From: a virus
Reading direction: 5' to 3' (one strand)
Length of the DNA stretch: 62,498 nt
Virus record (IMG/VR): IMGVR_UViG_3300037840_000097
Coordinates: 1 to 62,498 of that record
The position numbers and the translations under genes are program-made. The notes beneath the pieces were generated by a model, which searched no databases, was not told the DNA's origin, and worked only from the letters and a program-made list of their open reading frames with translations. This document shows positions 8,683-17,659 of the stretch, one piece after another (the first letter of the stretch is position 1; each line of letters begins with the position of its first letter).

Positions 8683-8981
8683 ACCGAGAAGCAAACCTCC
8701 ACAGAACTACCAGCTGTAGAAAACAGTGTAACGTGATCAGCAGAACGAACAAGCTGCAGACGCTCACCAGGCATTACTACTCGATCGATTGATGTAGCCG
8801 TAGCTCCATCCATTCGAAAATTCACAAGTCCGCTACCATAATTCGTAATAATGATTTCCGTAGCAAATGTAGGACTACCACTTCCACCTCCACTTTGAAA
8901 TACAGCTGTAGCTGCCCCAGCTGCTCCGATAGAGAAGTGGTACACTTGGTCTTGGGTTGTCTTATTAAACGTTACACTCAT
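8679..8981 (-). CDS. small beta-rich virion protein
   Basis: 100 residues, beta-rich with Gly/Ala/Ser loops (IGAAGAATAVFQSGGGSG), no charged helices, and an ATGA overlap on both sides. The composition is that of head-decoration or tail-spike-like capsid accessories rather than enzymes. No family recognised. Confidence 0.65.
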   Translation of the reverse strand: MSVTFNKTTQDQVYHFSIGAAGAATAVFQSGGGSGSPTFATEIIITNYGSGLVNFRMDGATATSIDRVVMPGERLQLVRSADHVTLFSTAGSSVEVCFSV

Positions 8982-9787
8982 ACTTTAATCCTTCCAGATT
9001 GAGAAAGACCAAGGCGTCCTGATGGATCTGGGCCAGCATATAAGGCGTCGCCGAGCATTCTGGTATACGATCGAAATAACATGACTCGCTGGGCAAGTTC
9101 GTCTGGGCGGAATTGTGCTCCACCTTGATCCCCTTTTGCACCAGCTGAGGACAGGGATAAGTTGTTTCTTGCGTTTAAAATGTCATCCCTTAACTGTAAA
9201 CATACATTGATATACCCATACACCATAGTAGTTTGTCGAGTTACGGGATCTTTTACAGCCATAGCTGGTCGAGGATATGTATCACCATTCATAGACACAA
9301 AGAAACGCATGTTTGCGCCAGTGCTTGAGGTAGTCAAATCAAATGTGCATTTATTTGTGATTACAATCTGCCCAAATGGAGGTGCAGTTAAAGGCTGTGC
9401 ACCAGCCTGAGCATCTCCAGAGTTAGATGATCCAGCCCAAAATCCAATATTTGCAAGATTAATTGCATTGATAGTATTAAGCAGTACAGATTGACGAGGG
9501 TACTGATTAGACATGTCAGTGGAAGTTACGGTATATGGGATGGGTACGCCGTTGGTATTAATCACAAACGTCTGACCAAGTGAAGGGTCGCCTGAAGCTA
9601 TGATCACTCCTATTGGGCGACCTGTAATTACTGATTCTTCCTCCACTCCAAGATTATTCATGTAAAATTCTAGTTGCCCTACACGTCCAAGAAAACGATA
9701 CCCAGCAGTATGTCCTCCAGAGGGAACACCTGCCATAGGGACCCCTAGTAAATCTCGAATTGAAGCTTTCTCAATGAGTGTTAACAT
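8978..9787 (-). CDS. virion structural protein
   Basis: 269 residues from the ATG at 9787, which has GAGGG just upstream; a longer frame to 9814 has no ribosome site. It begins MLTLIEKASIRDLLG, has a beta-rich middle (FVSMNGDTYPRPAM) and a helical C terminus. It sits downstream of an 11-bp hairpin, so its expression may be set by processing or partial termination there. A connector or head protein role is inferred from position. Confidence 0.65.
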   Translation of the reverse strand: MLTLIEKASIRDLLGVPMAGVPSGGHTAGYRFLGRVGQLEFYMNNLGVEEESVITGRPIGVIIASGDPSLGQTFVINTNGVPIPYTVTSTDMSNQYPRQSVLLNTINAINLANIGFWAGSSNSGDAQAGAQPLTAPPFGQIVITNKCTFDLTTSSTGANMRFFVSMNGDTYPRPAMAVKDPVTRQTTMVYGYINVCLQLRDDILNARNNLSLSSAGAKGDQGGAQFRPDELAQRVMLFRSYTRMLGDALYAGPDPSGRLGLSQSGRIKV

Positions 9788-9804
9788 AAACCCTCTTAAA
9801 CACA

Positions 9805-9839
9805 ACAACCACATCCAGGAGAAGCAAAGATGTGGTTGT
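9805..9839. other. intercistronic hairpin in capsid operon
   Basis: Perfect inverted repeat ACAACCACATC / GATGTGGTTGT (11 bp, 13-base loop). It stands between the 83-residue gene and the 269-residue gene. There is no long T-run after it on the minus strand, so partial termination or RNA processing is more likely than a full terminator. Confidence 0.6.
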
Positions 9840-9883
9840 GTATGTTGTGGTGCGGTGCATCCCTGCGCTCCACAGCTATCTGA

Positions 9884-10135
9884 CTAGGCAACAGCTTGGA
9901 GAGGCACGCCTGCCTCTCGTAACAAGTTGGCCTCTATCAATGTATCAACGATATAACCACGCGCAAGTCTAGTATAAGACCCATTAGTAGTTACAGCACT
10001 GTCTTCCAACACCACCCACTGTTTAGGTTTCTTGATGTTCCTAGGCGGGGGAATGACCACAGGGAACAAGCGTTGAGCATGCTGAGCATGAATAGCATTG
10101 AGATGAATCCGTCGAGCTGTTTCTTTGCTAATCAT
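9884..10135 (-). CDS. hypothetical head-region protein
   Basis: 83 residues, basic N-terminal half (MISKETARRIHLNAIHAQHA) with a PPPRNIKKPKQWVVLED segment. ATGA overlap with the preceding gene. In many phages short proteins in this place downstream of the capsid gene are head fibre or connector accessories; nothing more specific can be seen. Confidence 0.6.
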   Translation of the reverse strand: MISKETARRIHLNAIHAQHAQRLFPVVIPPPRNIKKPKQWVVLEDSAVTTNGSYTRLARGYIVDTLIEANLLREAGVPLQAVA

Positions 10136-10710
10136 GATTCTATGTACCCCTGTGCAATCATATCATTCACAACTGTAGTCGGAAGAATGAGACGTTGTCC
10201 ACGATACATCGTGAACACTCCATTAGATCCAGCCCAAGTGAATGTTACTGCCGCCGTAGCTTCAGTATAATTTCCTTGAACTGTAGTAGCCTCAACTATC
10301 TTAGGAATGTACAAGGTGGAACCTGTTTGTACTCTAACCTTCAACATAACGTTGTTCGGATTTTGTGAGCCTTGAAGGACAAGATGAACACTAGCAGAGG
10401 TTACAGTGCAAGCAGAAAAATATGTGTCCCAAGGATGGGTAGGAGTTGAAATAGCAGAAGCAATTGCTGTTTGGAGTAACGTTGCAATCGCTGCTGGGGT
10501 TAAAGTGCTGCCAGCATTTATTACAATAGAAGTGAGTGGTTGAGTCCCTACAACTGAGTCATACAATTCCACAGTAACTGGTTCACCAGGAGTAGGAATT
10601 CCACTTACGTCTATGTAATAAGTAGCTGTACCAGTCAGCTCAGCTGGCTGATTAGTTAAAAATTCTGTTTTTGTAGGAGATCCTGGTACCATTACTCTTG
10701 AACTACCCAT
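10132..10710 (-). CDS. beta-rich capsid-associated protein
   Basis: 192 residues, beta-rich with many Thr and Val and no enzymatic motif (GTATYYIDVSGIPTPGEPVTVELYD; TFTWAGSNGVFTMYRGQRL). It follows the major capsid gene, separated by an 11-bp hairpin, and probably decorates or completes the head. No family is recognised. Confidence 0.6.
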   Translation of the reverse strand: MGSSRVMVPGSPTKTEFLTNQPAELTGTATYYIDVSGIPTPGEPVTVELYDSVVGTQPLTSIVINAGSTLTPAAIATLLQTAIASAISTPTHPWDTYFSACTVTSASVHLVLQGSQNPNNVMLKVRVQTGSTLYIPKIVEATTVQGNYTEATAAVTFTWAGSNGVFTMYRGQRLILPTTVVNDMIAQGYIES

Positions 10711-10727
10711 ATTTCACTTCCTAGAAG

Positions 10728-10757
10728 GAAGAGGCGAGCTATTACCCTCGCCTCTTC
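10728..10757. other. hairpin after major capsid gene
   Basis: Perfect inverted repeat GAAGAGGCGAG / CTCGCCTCTTC (11 bp, 8-base loop) immediately after the capsid stop. No T-run follows on the minus strand, so it may stabilise the capsid mRNA 3' end or attenuate downstream transcription. Confidence 0.65.
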
Positions 10758-10760
10758 TCC

Positions 10761-12218
10761 TTAGTAGGACGAAGCGATCTCGATGATAGCTGCGCGTTTG
10801 TAACGTGCTGCCGTAGCAGACGGGAGAACGGCAGGAGTAATCGTAGCATCAGTAGGAACCGTGAACCCACCAATGTAGAACCAGCCCTGTGACATGATCT
10901 GACCCATACGATCGATCGGGAGACGATGCACCATTGCAATGTCTTCGATCATACGAATGTCAGAAATACCTCTGCCTGTCAACTCACCGGCCACGGTAGC
11001 CGTTGCCGCAAATGGACCTTCTTGCACAAAACGCTCTGCGCAGATAACAGCACGCCGAGCTACAAGAGCTTTACCAGCATTATTTGTAAAATTGAACACC
11101 GGCAAATTAGTGGTAGGAACAAAGGTCAATCCAAAGTTCTTAGCCACTCGCGCATTCTTGAACGAGCTCGACTGTTCATCGCCCTGCGTCAAGATTTGAA
11201 ACGCTGGGTCACTGAAAAGTTGAGCTTCAAGAATCGGATCGATGTAGCAGGGATACGTTCCATCAGGTAGAGGAGATTTTACGTTATTCAAACGAAAGCC
11301 AGCCACAGCGTTGATGAAGATTTGAATGGTAGTCGTACTAGCTGCCGAGAGTTCCACACGCGAACGTGCAGTACCTGGACGGTAGTATGCCGGAGCATCC
11401 AACGAAACCAGAATGTCATTCTGAGCTGCTGTGATAGCTGTTCCTGACACGGTAATAACACCAGACCGGCCTACTGCTCCCGTACCAGTCAACGCTGGGG
11501 TGAGCATACTAGAAATATTGGTACCATCAAAAGTTACACCAATGACACTGAGAGCAGTCACTACTCCAGTGGAAGCATTGATATAATTAATCGCAAGAGG
11601 ATTGGAGGGTGACACCGTGTTAGGCAGTCCGTACGGGAACGTATTACCCGAAATCGTAACCATTGAAAAAGCAGTATCGAAGCCATACACATTATCCAAG
11701 TGAATAAGTGTATTACCACCCGACGTGGTGGAAGCTGCCAATGCGAAAGTGCGCCCACCCTCGTATGCGCGAAGCGCAACACCAATGCACTTCAAGTCAA
11801 GGGAGAGAGCGGCTTGCTCACCGAGATTGATGATATTCTGCTTGAAACCATCTGCAATTAGCTCTTTCTCTTGGTAGAGATTAAGATCAAGAGCATATGG
11901 AACCATACCGATGATCAGTTTATACTGTTCAATCGGGTAGGTGGGATTTGCAGAACCAACACCACCAACACCAGTTAGACCGTTGTCAATATTGACGTTG
12001 AGAGTGGGGTCAGCATCATCAACCACAGGAACCAGGCGACCAGCCCGGCTGTAAATGGTTGTTTCACCAGAGCGAATAGGTTGGGGCTTGCGGTAGGCTG
12101 CACGCCGAACTACGCAGAGAGCCTCCAATTGATCTTGAAACGCGCGATCCAGCATGTTCTGCTGGAAAGCGGGTTGCAGTATGAGAGGAAAATTCTCATA
12201 GCCTGCGCCGGTCAGCAT
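10761..12218 (-). CDS. major capsid protein
   Basis: 485 residues placed after the scaffold gene and before connector genes. It opens with MLTGAGYENFPLILQPAF and contains a long beta-rich insertion region between residues 130 and 290 with an Ig-like TSGGNTLIHLD / GRSGVITVSGT pattern, and a C-terminal helical and beta region ending in YKRAAIIEIASSY. Size and order fit an HK97-fold coat protein of the P22-like class with an inserted domain. The ribosome site TTGGAG precedes the ATG. A predicted promoter and two operator-like repeats lie 42-104 bases upstream. Confidence 0.85.
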   Translation of the reverse strand: MLTGAGYENFPLILQPAFQQNMLDRAFQDQLEALCVVRRAAYRKPQPIRSGETTIYSRAGRLVPVVDDADPTLNVNIDNGLTGVGGVGSANPTYPIEQYKLIIGMVPYALDLNLYQEKELIADGFKQNIINLGEQAALSLDLKCIGVALRAYEGGRTFALAASTTSGGNTLIHLDNVYGFDTAFSMVTISGNTFPYGLPNTVSPSNPLAINYINASTGVVTALSVIGVTFDGTNISSMLTPALTGTGAVGRSGVITVSGTAITAAQNDILVSLDAPAYYRPGTARSRVELSAASTTTIQIFINAVAGFRLNNVKSPLPDGTYPCYIDPILEAQLFSDPAFQILTQGDEQSSSFKNARVAKNFGLTFVPTTNLPVFNFTNNAGKALVARRAVICAERFVQEGPFAATATVAGELTGRGISDIRMIEDIAMVHRLPIDRMGQIMSQGWFYIGGFTVPTDATITPAVLPSATAARYKRAAIIEIASSY

Positions 12219-12259
12219 AAAGCTATTACTCCAAAATGATAAGTTCGGAGATTCAGCTT

Positions 12260-12311
12260 CAACGGCTTAACCGTGGTATCAGCTCTTACTACACTCAACG
12301 GCTTAACCGTA
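12260..12311. repeat. tandem 16-bp repeat in capsid leader
   Basis: The 16-base sequence TCAACGGCTTAACCGT occurs at 12260-12275 and again at 12296-12311, with 20 bases between. Each copy carries ACGG/CCGT arms around CTTAA. They lie between a predicted promoter and the capsid gene, the upstream copy covering the expected transcription start. This arrangement suggests paired binding sites for a regulator, or paired RNA elements. Confidence 0.6.
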
Positions 12312-12314
12312 GTA

Positions 12315-12345
12315 TTGTATAGTGTATGCAGTGCCCCGTTCACTG
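12315..12345 (-). promoter_or_regulatory. predicted promoter for the capsid gene
   Basis: On the minus strand a TATACAAT -10 box (12315-12322) lies about 16 bases after a GTGAAC -35-like box. The -10 is convincing, the -35 weak. Transcription would start in the first operator-like repeat. The high demand for coat protein makes an extra promoter here sensible. Confidence 0.4.
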
Positions 12346-12401
12346 CTCCGCATATTCGCGGGGGTATGTGTTAACCTTCGTTATGGGATCTTGGTTCCCT
12401 C

Positions 12402-12563
12402 TTACCCAGGCCACCCTAATACTTTATATCCTAAGATGACCAAATCAATCACGACAAGTAACCACTGTGCTGGTCCAATCCATGGATGCGATGCTGACCA
12501 CCACGATGAACCAATTGCACCTAGTCCAAGTAGAATAGTGCAAATCCAAAACAGTAAAACCAT
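12402..12563 (-). CDS. small membrane protein, two transmembrane segments
   Basis: A 53-residue frame starting MVLLFWICTILLGLGAIG. Two hydrophobic segments (residues 2-18 and 33-48) are separated by a Trp/Ser/Pro-rich loop (WWSASHPWIGP). ACAGG stands before the ATG, which begins two bases after the scaffold stop. A holin-like or membrane-anchored accessory role is possible; no family is assigned. Confidence 0.7.
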   Translation of the reverse strand: MVLLFWICTILLGLGAIGSSWWSASHPWIGPAQWLLVVIDLVILGYKVLGWPG

Positions 12564-12564
12564 A

Positions 12565-13248
12565 TTAACCTGTCTTTCCTAAACCATCCCAAGCACTTTT
12601 AAATTGCGGATCAGCCACCGCAGTGCGATCACGCATATCTACTTTAGCTCCACCTGCCCCAGCACGTGCAGGAGCAGCCCCACCAAGACGACCATCACCT
12701 GCGCCTGGTTTTGCAAGGGTCGTTGTCGATTCGCCTTTAAGGAAAGGCATTTCCGCAATCAAAGCTTCAATTGCTTCCTTAACCCCTGTCACATTACCAT
12801 CTTCAGCAATTGCAAACTTAGATGAATCAACTAGAGCATCCAACTTAGCAATAGCCTCATCACGTAATCCAGCAGTTTTAGCTTGACTAATGACCTCAGC
12901 AGCAATAGTCTTCTTTTGTTGCTCCTTTACCATGTTTTCGTTCTTAGCTTTTTCCTTAGCTAATTCACGCTGCGTCTCTTCATGAAGCTTCTTAAAATTG
13001 CCCTGCTCAGCAAGTGCGTCTGCTTCAAGTTTCTTGCGGGCAGTTTCAATTTCATCAAGTTTGGCTTGAGCTTCTTTGGCCCTCTGTACCGTCGCAGCAT
13101 TTTCACTGCGCAACCGATCTACATATGCCTGATCATACACTTTTGGTGTACCAGCTCCACCTTCGCCACCACCAGCGCCCCCGGCACCGGCACCGGCTCC
13201 CGCTCCACCCTCTCCTTCAATACTTGGATACCGATTCTTAATTAACAT
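12565..13248 (-). CDS. capsid scaffolding protein
   Basis: 227 residues with a Gly/Ala-rich N terminus, a long charged coiled coil at residues 40-115 (RKKLEADALAEQGNFKKL) and a basic, glycine-rich C terminus. Size, acidic helix content and position directly upstream of the capsid gene match phage scaffold (GP20-type) proteins, which fill the prohead and leave before packaging. Ribosome site AGGGAGAAGCAC precedes the ATG. Confidence 0.85.
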   Translation of the reverse strand: MLIKNRYPSIEGEGGAGAGAGAGGAGGGEGGAGTPKVYDQAYVDRLRSENAATVQRAKEAQAKLDEIETARKKLEADALAEQGNFKKLHEETQRELAKEKAKNENMVKEQQKKTIAAEVISQAKTAGLRDEAIAKLDALVDSSKFAIAEDGNVTGVKEAIEALIAEMPFLKGESTTTLAKPGAGDGRLGGAAPARAGAGGAKVDMRDRTAVADPQFKSAWDGLGKTG

Positions 13249-13315
13249 GTGCTTCTCCCTCTAAGATATGCTAAGCAGTTCGGTGAAGATACGTATATTC
13301 CTGTTGAACACAAAT

Positions 13316-13352
13316 AAAGAAAGCCAGGCACCAAGGAATGCCTGACTTCTTT
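13316..13352 (-). terminator. hairpin / probable terminator before scaffold gene
   Basis: Long inverted repeat AAAGAAGTCAGGCA / TGCCTGGCTTTCTTT as read on the minus strand, with one G-U pair and an eight-base loop, followed by a T-containing tail. It probably ends or attenuates the packaging transcript and separates it from the scaffold-capsid unit. Confidence 0.6.
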
Positions 13353-13373
13353 ACCTATGTCTCGCTCGTCGCT

Positions 13374-13661
13374 CTACTTCCCTTGGCTAATCCTTGTCAG
13401 AGCACCTTCCAAAGTTTCCATAAGTGCTTCTTCATCAGCTTGAAGAGTAGCTTCGAGATGAGGTTCTGCTGCGATGAGTTGTGATTTAATAGAACCCTCA
13501 ACTAATCCAGCAATACCTCCACCAGTCATTGAGGAGTTAATCAAATTAACTAACCCCTGAACAACTTCAGGATTAACCTTAGCTTCTGCTGAAGTAATCC
13601 ATGTCTTCTCGTAGTCGAGCAACTCAACTCCGAGACCAGCCAAAGTCTCTACGAGAGTCAT
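13374..13661 (-). CDS. hypothetical protein, helical
   Basis: 95 residues, acidic and helical (MTLVETLAGLGVELLDYEKTW; EATLQADEEALMETLEGAL), with a central Gly-rich MTGGGIAGL segment. Its ATG overlaps the preceding stop. It lies between portal and scaffold; it may be a small structural or assembly protein. No family recognised. Confidence 0.6.
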   Translation of the reverse strand: MTLVETLAGLGVELLDYEKTWITSAEAKVNPEVVQGLVNLINSSMTGGGIAGLVEGSIKSQLIAAEPHLEATLQADEEALMETLEGALTRISQGK

Positions 13662-13879
13662 TAGCCAGCAGGTGCGGGAGCAGGAGCGGCTGCAACTGGA
13701 GGTACAACTGGTTTAATAGTGAGATCCAAAAGGTACTTTTTACCCTGAAAGCTGATCGGAACATCCGGAGAAGTCACCGGAGTACCTGCTGCAAGTTCCT
13801 GCTCATCAGCAATGAGTTGTGCTCCAATTTCTTCAGCAATCATAAGTTCCTGGAAAAAGGTTGCGAGGCTAAATGCCAT
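13661..13879 (-). CDS. hypothetical protein with Ala/Pro-rich tail
   Basis: 72 residues. The N-terminal 20 are amphipathic helix (MAFSLATFFQELMIAEEIG), the middle is beta (FQGKKYLLDLTIKPV) and the end is an Ala-Pro linker-like tail (AAAPAPAPAG). The start codon has an AAAAGAGAAA stretch upstream. Function unknown. Confidence 0.6.
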   Translation of the reverse strand: MAFSLATFFQELMIAEEIGAQLIADEQELAAGTPVTSPDVPISFQGKKYLLDLTIKPVVPPVAAAPAPAPAG

Positions 13880-13908
13880 AGGATTTCTCTTTTCTTAAAA
13901 ATAGGTAG

Positions 13909-14250
13909 CTACGTGAGGTTTTTAGTTGTTGGAATGACAGGAACTCCCTGTTGAGTTTCTAAACCAGTGTAAGTAGGAGCAGGTGCAGGAATATCAGAGG
14001 GAGGCTTTACCGTCTTCATCTCTACTACAGAACCAGTATTTCGATCAAAAACCTGAACAGTATTAGTAGCTGTAGGAGTAGATTTAAGGCGCACTAGTAG
14101 GCCAGAAATACCAATTAAGATAGCTGAAATGTTAAGAATCTGTACCGTGTACTTTGGAGCAAAAGAACTAATAGCCACTGCAGTAGCTGCCAATCCTCCC
14201 CCAGAAATATAGGCTAATCCAGCATATAAATCCACACTAGGTAATTTCAT
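13909..14250 (-). CDS. membrane protein, two transmembrane segments
   Basis: 113 residues: hydrophobic segments at about 9-29 and 36-54, then a Pro/Thr-rich soluble tail. TAATG overlap with the portal stop. Such two-TM proteins next to packaging genes may be holin-like or head-membrane proteins; the sequence does not decide. Confidence 0.65.
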   Translation of the reverse strand: MKLPSVDLYAGLAYISGGGLAATAVAISSFAPKYTVQILNISAILIGISGLLVRLKSTPTATNTVQVFDRNTGSVVEMKTVKPPSDIPAPAPTYTGLETQQGVPVIPTTKNLT

Positions 14251-15890
14251 TAGCTAGCTCCTCCTGGTGCAGCGGGCTTCGGTAGTAATACTTGCATTTG
14301 TTCCTTACGATATTTTTCAAACTCAGCCTCAGCCATATCAGCAGCCTGAACTGGATCAGGAATACCCATAGCTGCAGCAAATGCCTCAAAAATCATACGC
14401 ATAGGCATCATTTGCTTGCCTTCACGTGCAGTTCCGCCTGCTGCAGTTAATAGGGCTTGAGCAGTTTGGTTAAAATCAGCACCGAGAGGACGCCACCATA
14501 CAGGCCACACGAGTTTGAGAGGATACTCTTCCTCAGGTACATCTTCAGGAGCAAGAAGCCAAAGCTTTACTATACCTTTCTTCACTCCACGAATAAGCAA
14601 GAGAATGAGTGGCACCATCATACCATCACCATAGTCAGTATGCATACGCCCAACAAGCATAACCAAAGCCTGGTAGAGTAGTTCCAAGGCTCTACCCGAT
14701 TGTGCGCCTCCTGCATGCTCCTGGTCACTCTTCATAGCTGACACTACTTCAAGGGAATACTCACGAAGCATCTTCACCCATTCACGAGCACTAGACAATC
14801 CTTGACCAGTGATTTCTAGAAGCTTGGCATCGCCCCCCGGAGGAACATCTAACGTACGTGCGGGGGTACGTACCCCTCCAGAAGCACCGGGTTCATCTCC
14901 TTTGTATAGGCCTCCCGGTATCCGAGTATCCAAGTCTCCCTGTTTAACTGCTGTGATGGGATCCATGGTGTATTTATAACCACGTCCCACTTGGGACATG
15001 ATGTAATCAATTTCTATACCATTATCGATGAGATCGGAATAAGTACTCGGACCATCTACTTCTTCACGTTCATGAAGATTACGCCCCCAGAGAGCAGGTA
15101 CTTCACCCCAGGTGTGGGGATAGGTGCGCGCTGCATCTGGAACCCATTCATAGACTTTACCAGGCTCCCCATCCTTTGGCTTACCTAAGCGTTCAATCTC
15201 GCTTCGCTTGAGTGGGACCATCCGCTGCTCTTTTTGTTTGTCTAATTGGATATTCATCCAGTATTCAGCGGTTGGTTCTATCCATTGAGTAGGATCCTGT
15301 CCAAGTTCCGCTGGATTATATCCATGTTTGATTAGTTCACTGTATGTAGTCTTGTATATTTCTTCAAGTAAGATAAGTTCATTCGGATCGTTCTCACTGA
15401 ACGTGGGAGTAAGGAACTGACCACTGACTACGCGAATCCAAGGCTTACCCTTGTCTGTAATCTTTATGATTGCACAAACCGATCCAGATGAGCCCTTCTG
15501 GATACATTCAAACATCACCGCATCCATCGACGTCACATGACGAATGAACTCTATGATCTGTGCAAGCTTCTTAGCCTTCGGGTCAGATTTTACCGCATCA
15601 GGATCGAATGGATTATATATACGTACGTACGGAGCATGCCCCTCACCAAATGTGAGAGTAGCAGTCTCGTCAACCACAATTTTGGCTAGAGCATACTTAA
15701 CGGAGGGACGACGTTGAACCATCTCAACGTATTCTTCTTGTCCATCGAACTCAGTAGTGAATGGGTATGGAAGGAGATCATAGATTGACCCATCCCGCAC
15801 ACGATCCAATGCAGCAAGGTACTTCACACGCTCCGGTGTGGTCTTAGGCCAGGTTGAGTTCCACATTGCTAGGAGCTCGCGAAAAGCCAT
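14250..15890 (-). CDS. portal protein
   Basis: 546 residues following the large terminase, as portals do. The N-terminal region contains LPYPFTTEFDGQEEYVEMVQ, RRPSVKYALAKIVVDETAT and later an ALELLYQALVMLVGRM crown-side helix and an acidic or Gln-rich end. It would form the dodecameric ring for DNA entry and exit. The overall length and order (terminase, portal, scaffold, capsid) support the call more than any single motif. Confidence 0.88.
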   Translation of the reverse strand: MAFRELLAMWNSTWPKTTPERVKYLAALDRVRDGSIYDLLPYPFTTEFDGQEEYVEMVQRRPSVKYALAKIVVDETATLTFGEGHAPYVRIYNPFDPDAVKSDPKAKKLAQIIEFIRHVTSMDAVMFECIQKGSSGSVCAIIKITDKGKPWIRVVSGQFLTPTFSENDPNELILLEEIYKTTYSELIKHGYNPAELGQDPTQWIEPTAEYWMNIQLDKQKEQRMVPLKRSEIERLGKPKDGEPGKVYEWVPDAARTYPHTWGEVPALWGRNLHEREEVDGPSTYSDLIDNGIEIDYIMSQVGRGYKYTMDPITAVKQGDLDTRIPGGLYKGDEPGASGGVRTPARTLDVPPGGDAKLLEITGQGLSSAREWVKMLREYSLEVVSAMKSDQEHAGGAQSGRALELLYQALVMLVGRMHTDYGDGMMVPLILLLIRGVKKGIVKLWLLAPEDVPEEEYPLKLVWPVWWRPLGADFNQTAQALLTAAGGTAREGKQMMPMRMIFEAFAAAMGIPDPVQAADMAEAEFEKYRKEQMQVLLPKPAAPGGAS

Positions 15891-15911
15891 GCTTAATCCC
15901 CTCTATTCATA

Positions 15912-17381
15912 TTATATCGTTCGCTCACTCCTATAAACTACCTGCTGTCCCTCATGACGTTGCCGTTCAATCCATATAGCATAACCTAAAGCATCAGATA
16001 AGTGAGTTAATGTAGGATTCTCCTTTTCAATCTCGTTCAATCCAGGTTTATATTTTACAGCCATGTAATCTTGAAGTAAGTATGGACACTTCTCAGTGTC
16101 GATAAACATACCCACTCCGTCAATACTATTGAACTGCAACTTCGTACTATTAATACGGTCCATAACAGACGGATTTTCCCGAGGCACCCGAAAGTCATAT
16201 GGTATTCCATAGTCCCGCAGCGTCTGCAAGATTATCGCCCAATTAGACCGAGCAGCCGATTGTGCCGATATGGTTTGCGACCGCGCCCCGCCGGAAGCGT
16301 CACCGTAAATAATTACCCCATGTTGCTTGGCTCGTTCACCCCAATGTCGAAGGAAATGCACCATGACGTCAGGAGTACCCGCATCAGGCAACCGTATCTC
16401 GTCCAACACATACATCATACGGAACTGATGCCCTGGTGTAGATAGCAAACGCTTGCGTTCCATACGAGCTAAAGGTTTGAATAATTCCGGTACATCATTC
16501 TCAACAAACTGGAATTTTTGCATGTGAAATTGAAAGATCACACTACACATATACCCAACGTTAAAGTCCAACGCCCATTCTATAGGAGCATTAGGGTCAT
16601 ACCTAAACGGTGGTAACGTTGAAGGGATTGCAACTTCTCGCTCGTACACTGAATGAATCTTGTGGTTAAACCCTTTATACACCGCACCAAGAGTAGCATT
16701 ACCCCACTGCCCTCCCAAGATAATTGGCCACATGTCTTCACTAAACGCCCGTTTAATGTTTATAATATACTTATCTTGATCTTTCATCAGGTAGTTATCA
16801 TACGTAGACATATGCCAGTACTTGCAAAAATTTTTACGAACTAACAGGTCATATAACCAGTGTGCTGTATCAGTAGGTGGGTTGGTAGTAAAGCGCAACT
16901 GCGCCTCAATAGGTATGCCCCTGTCCCTATATCTATTTCCTTCAGGAGACAGGCGAGAACGAGGAAGCAAATACTCCTTAAACGCAATTTCAGACGAAGG
17001 TCCCCAAGAGGAAACCTCGTCTGCCCAAATAGTGTCAGCTTCAAGAGCACGCCAACCAAGGTAATTCTCAGCTGATAATGGTTCAATTTTAGCTCCGTTC
17101 TTACGAAGCCTCAAGAACCCATCCGACTGGTTATAAGAAAATGGAACTTGCCGGTCATTGAGTACATCCATCAACGATCGGATAGTTCCACGCTTATACT
17201 GTGGTAAGTCTTTATTCGCAATGGCATGTGTCCCTTTCGGGTACATTTGCATACGATCGACAAACCACTTGGCAGCTATATTAGTCTTCCCTGCCCCGAA
17301 GCCTCCAATCAACCCAGCCATCTGTTCATGGTACGCCATGAACTCTGCCTGAGTTGGGAGTACCTCCTCACGAATTACCAC
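15912..17381 (-). CDS. terminase large subunit
   Basis: 489 residues. Walker A is GGFGAGKT at residues 26-33; Walker B is TIWADE at about 117-122; the nuclease domain has acidic clusters in ALDFNVGY (about 283), IYGDASGG (about 380) and HLSDALGYAIW (about 463). It is the ATPase and nuclease that packages DNA into proheads through the portal encoded next. The GTG start overlaps the preceding TAG by one base. Confidence 0.95.
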   Translation of the reverse strand: MVIREEVLPTQAEFMAYHEQMAGLIGGFGAGKTNIAAKWFVDRMQMYPKGTHAIANKDLPQYKRGTIRSLMDVLNDRQVPFSYNQSDGFLRLRKNGAKIEPLSAENYLGWRALEADTIWADEVSSWGPSSEIAFKEYLLPRSRLSPEGNRYRDRGIPIEAQLRFTTNPPTDTAHWLYDLLVRKNFCKYWHMSTYDNYLMKDQDKYIINIKRAFSEDMWPIILGGQWGNATLGAVYKGFNHKIHSVYEREVAIPSTLPPFRYDPNAPIEWALDFNVGYMCSVIFQFHMQKFQFVENDVPELFKPLARMERKRLLSTPGHQFRMMYVLDEIRLPDAGTPDVMVHFLRHWGERAKQHGVIIYGDASGGARSQTISAQSAARSNWAIILQTLRDYGIPYDFRVPRENPSVMDRINSTKLQFNSIDGVGMFIDTEKCPYLLQDYMAVKYKPGLNEIEKENPTLTHLSDALGYAIWIERQRHEGQQVVYRSERTI

Positions 17382-17659
17382 TAGTTCAGGAGTGGATCGT
17401 TGGGTACTTCAGCCTTCTCCACCTTCGTAAAGCTCTTTTTACGAGCCTTTGGAGACGTTCCAGACTCTCCGCTCGAAGTCTTTGGCTTCGATGACTTCTC
17501 AGTTCCTTTCTGACCTCCGGGATTTATTGCTTCGCGACGTGCTTGAAGCTCCCGATAGAACTCAGGACCATGCTTTTCCGCGCACTTTTTACCCCCTAAG
17601 CGGCCCATCTCCTCAAAGTACTCGCGAGTATACTCACGCGTTTCCTTCTGCTGACTCAA
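17381..17659 (-). CDS. small basic protein with GG-repeat-like motif
   Basis: 92 residues. The N-terminal half carries GRLGGKKCAEKHGPEFYRE, similar to the short Gly-Gly repeats of stress-type (KGG-like) proteins; the rest is Lys/Ser-rich and disordered. Basic composition and position just before the large terminase suggest DNA binding or packaging help. It overlaps the upstream gene by 26 bases. Confidence 0.65.
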   Translation of the reverse strand: MSQQKETREYTREYFEEMGRLGGKKCAEKHGPEFYRELQARREAINPGGQKGTEKSSKPKTSSGESGTSPKARKKSFTKVEKAEVPNDPLLN

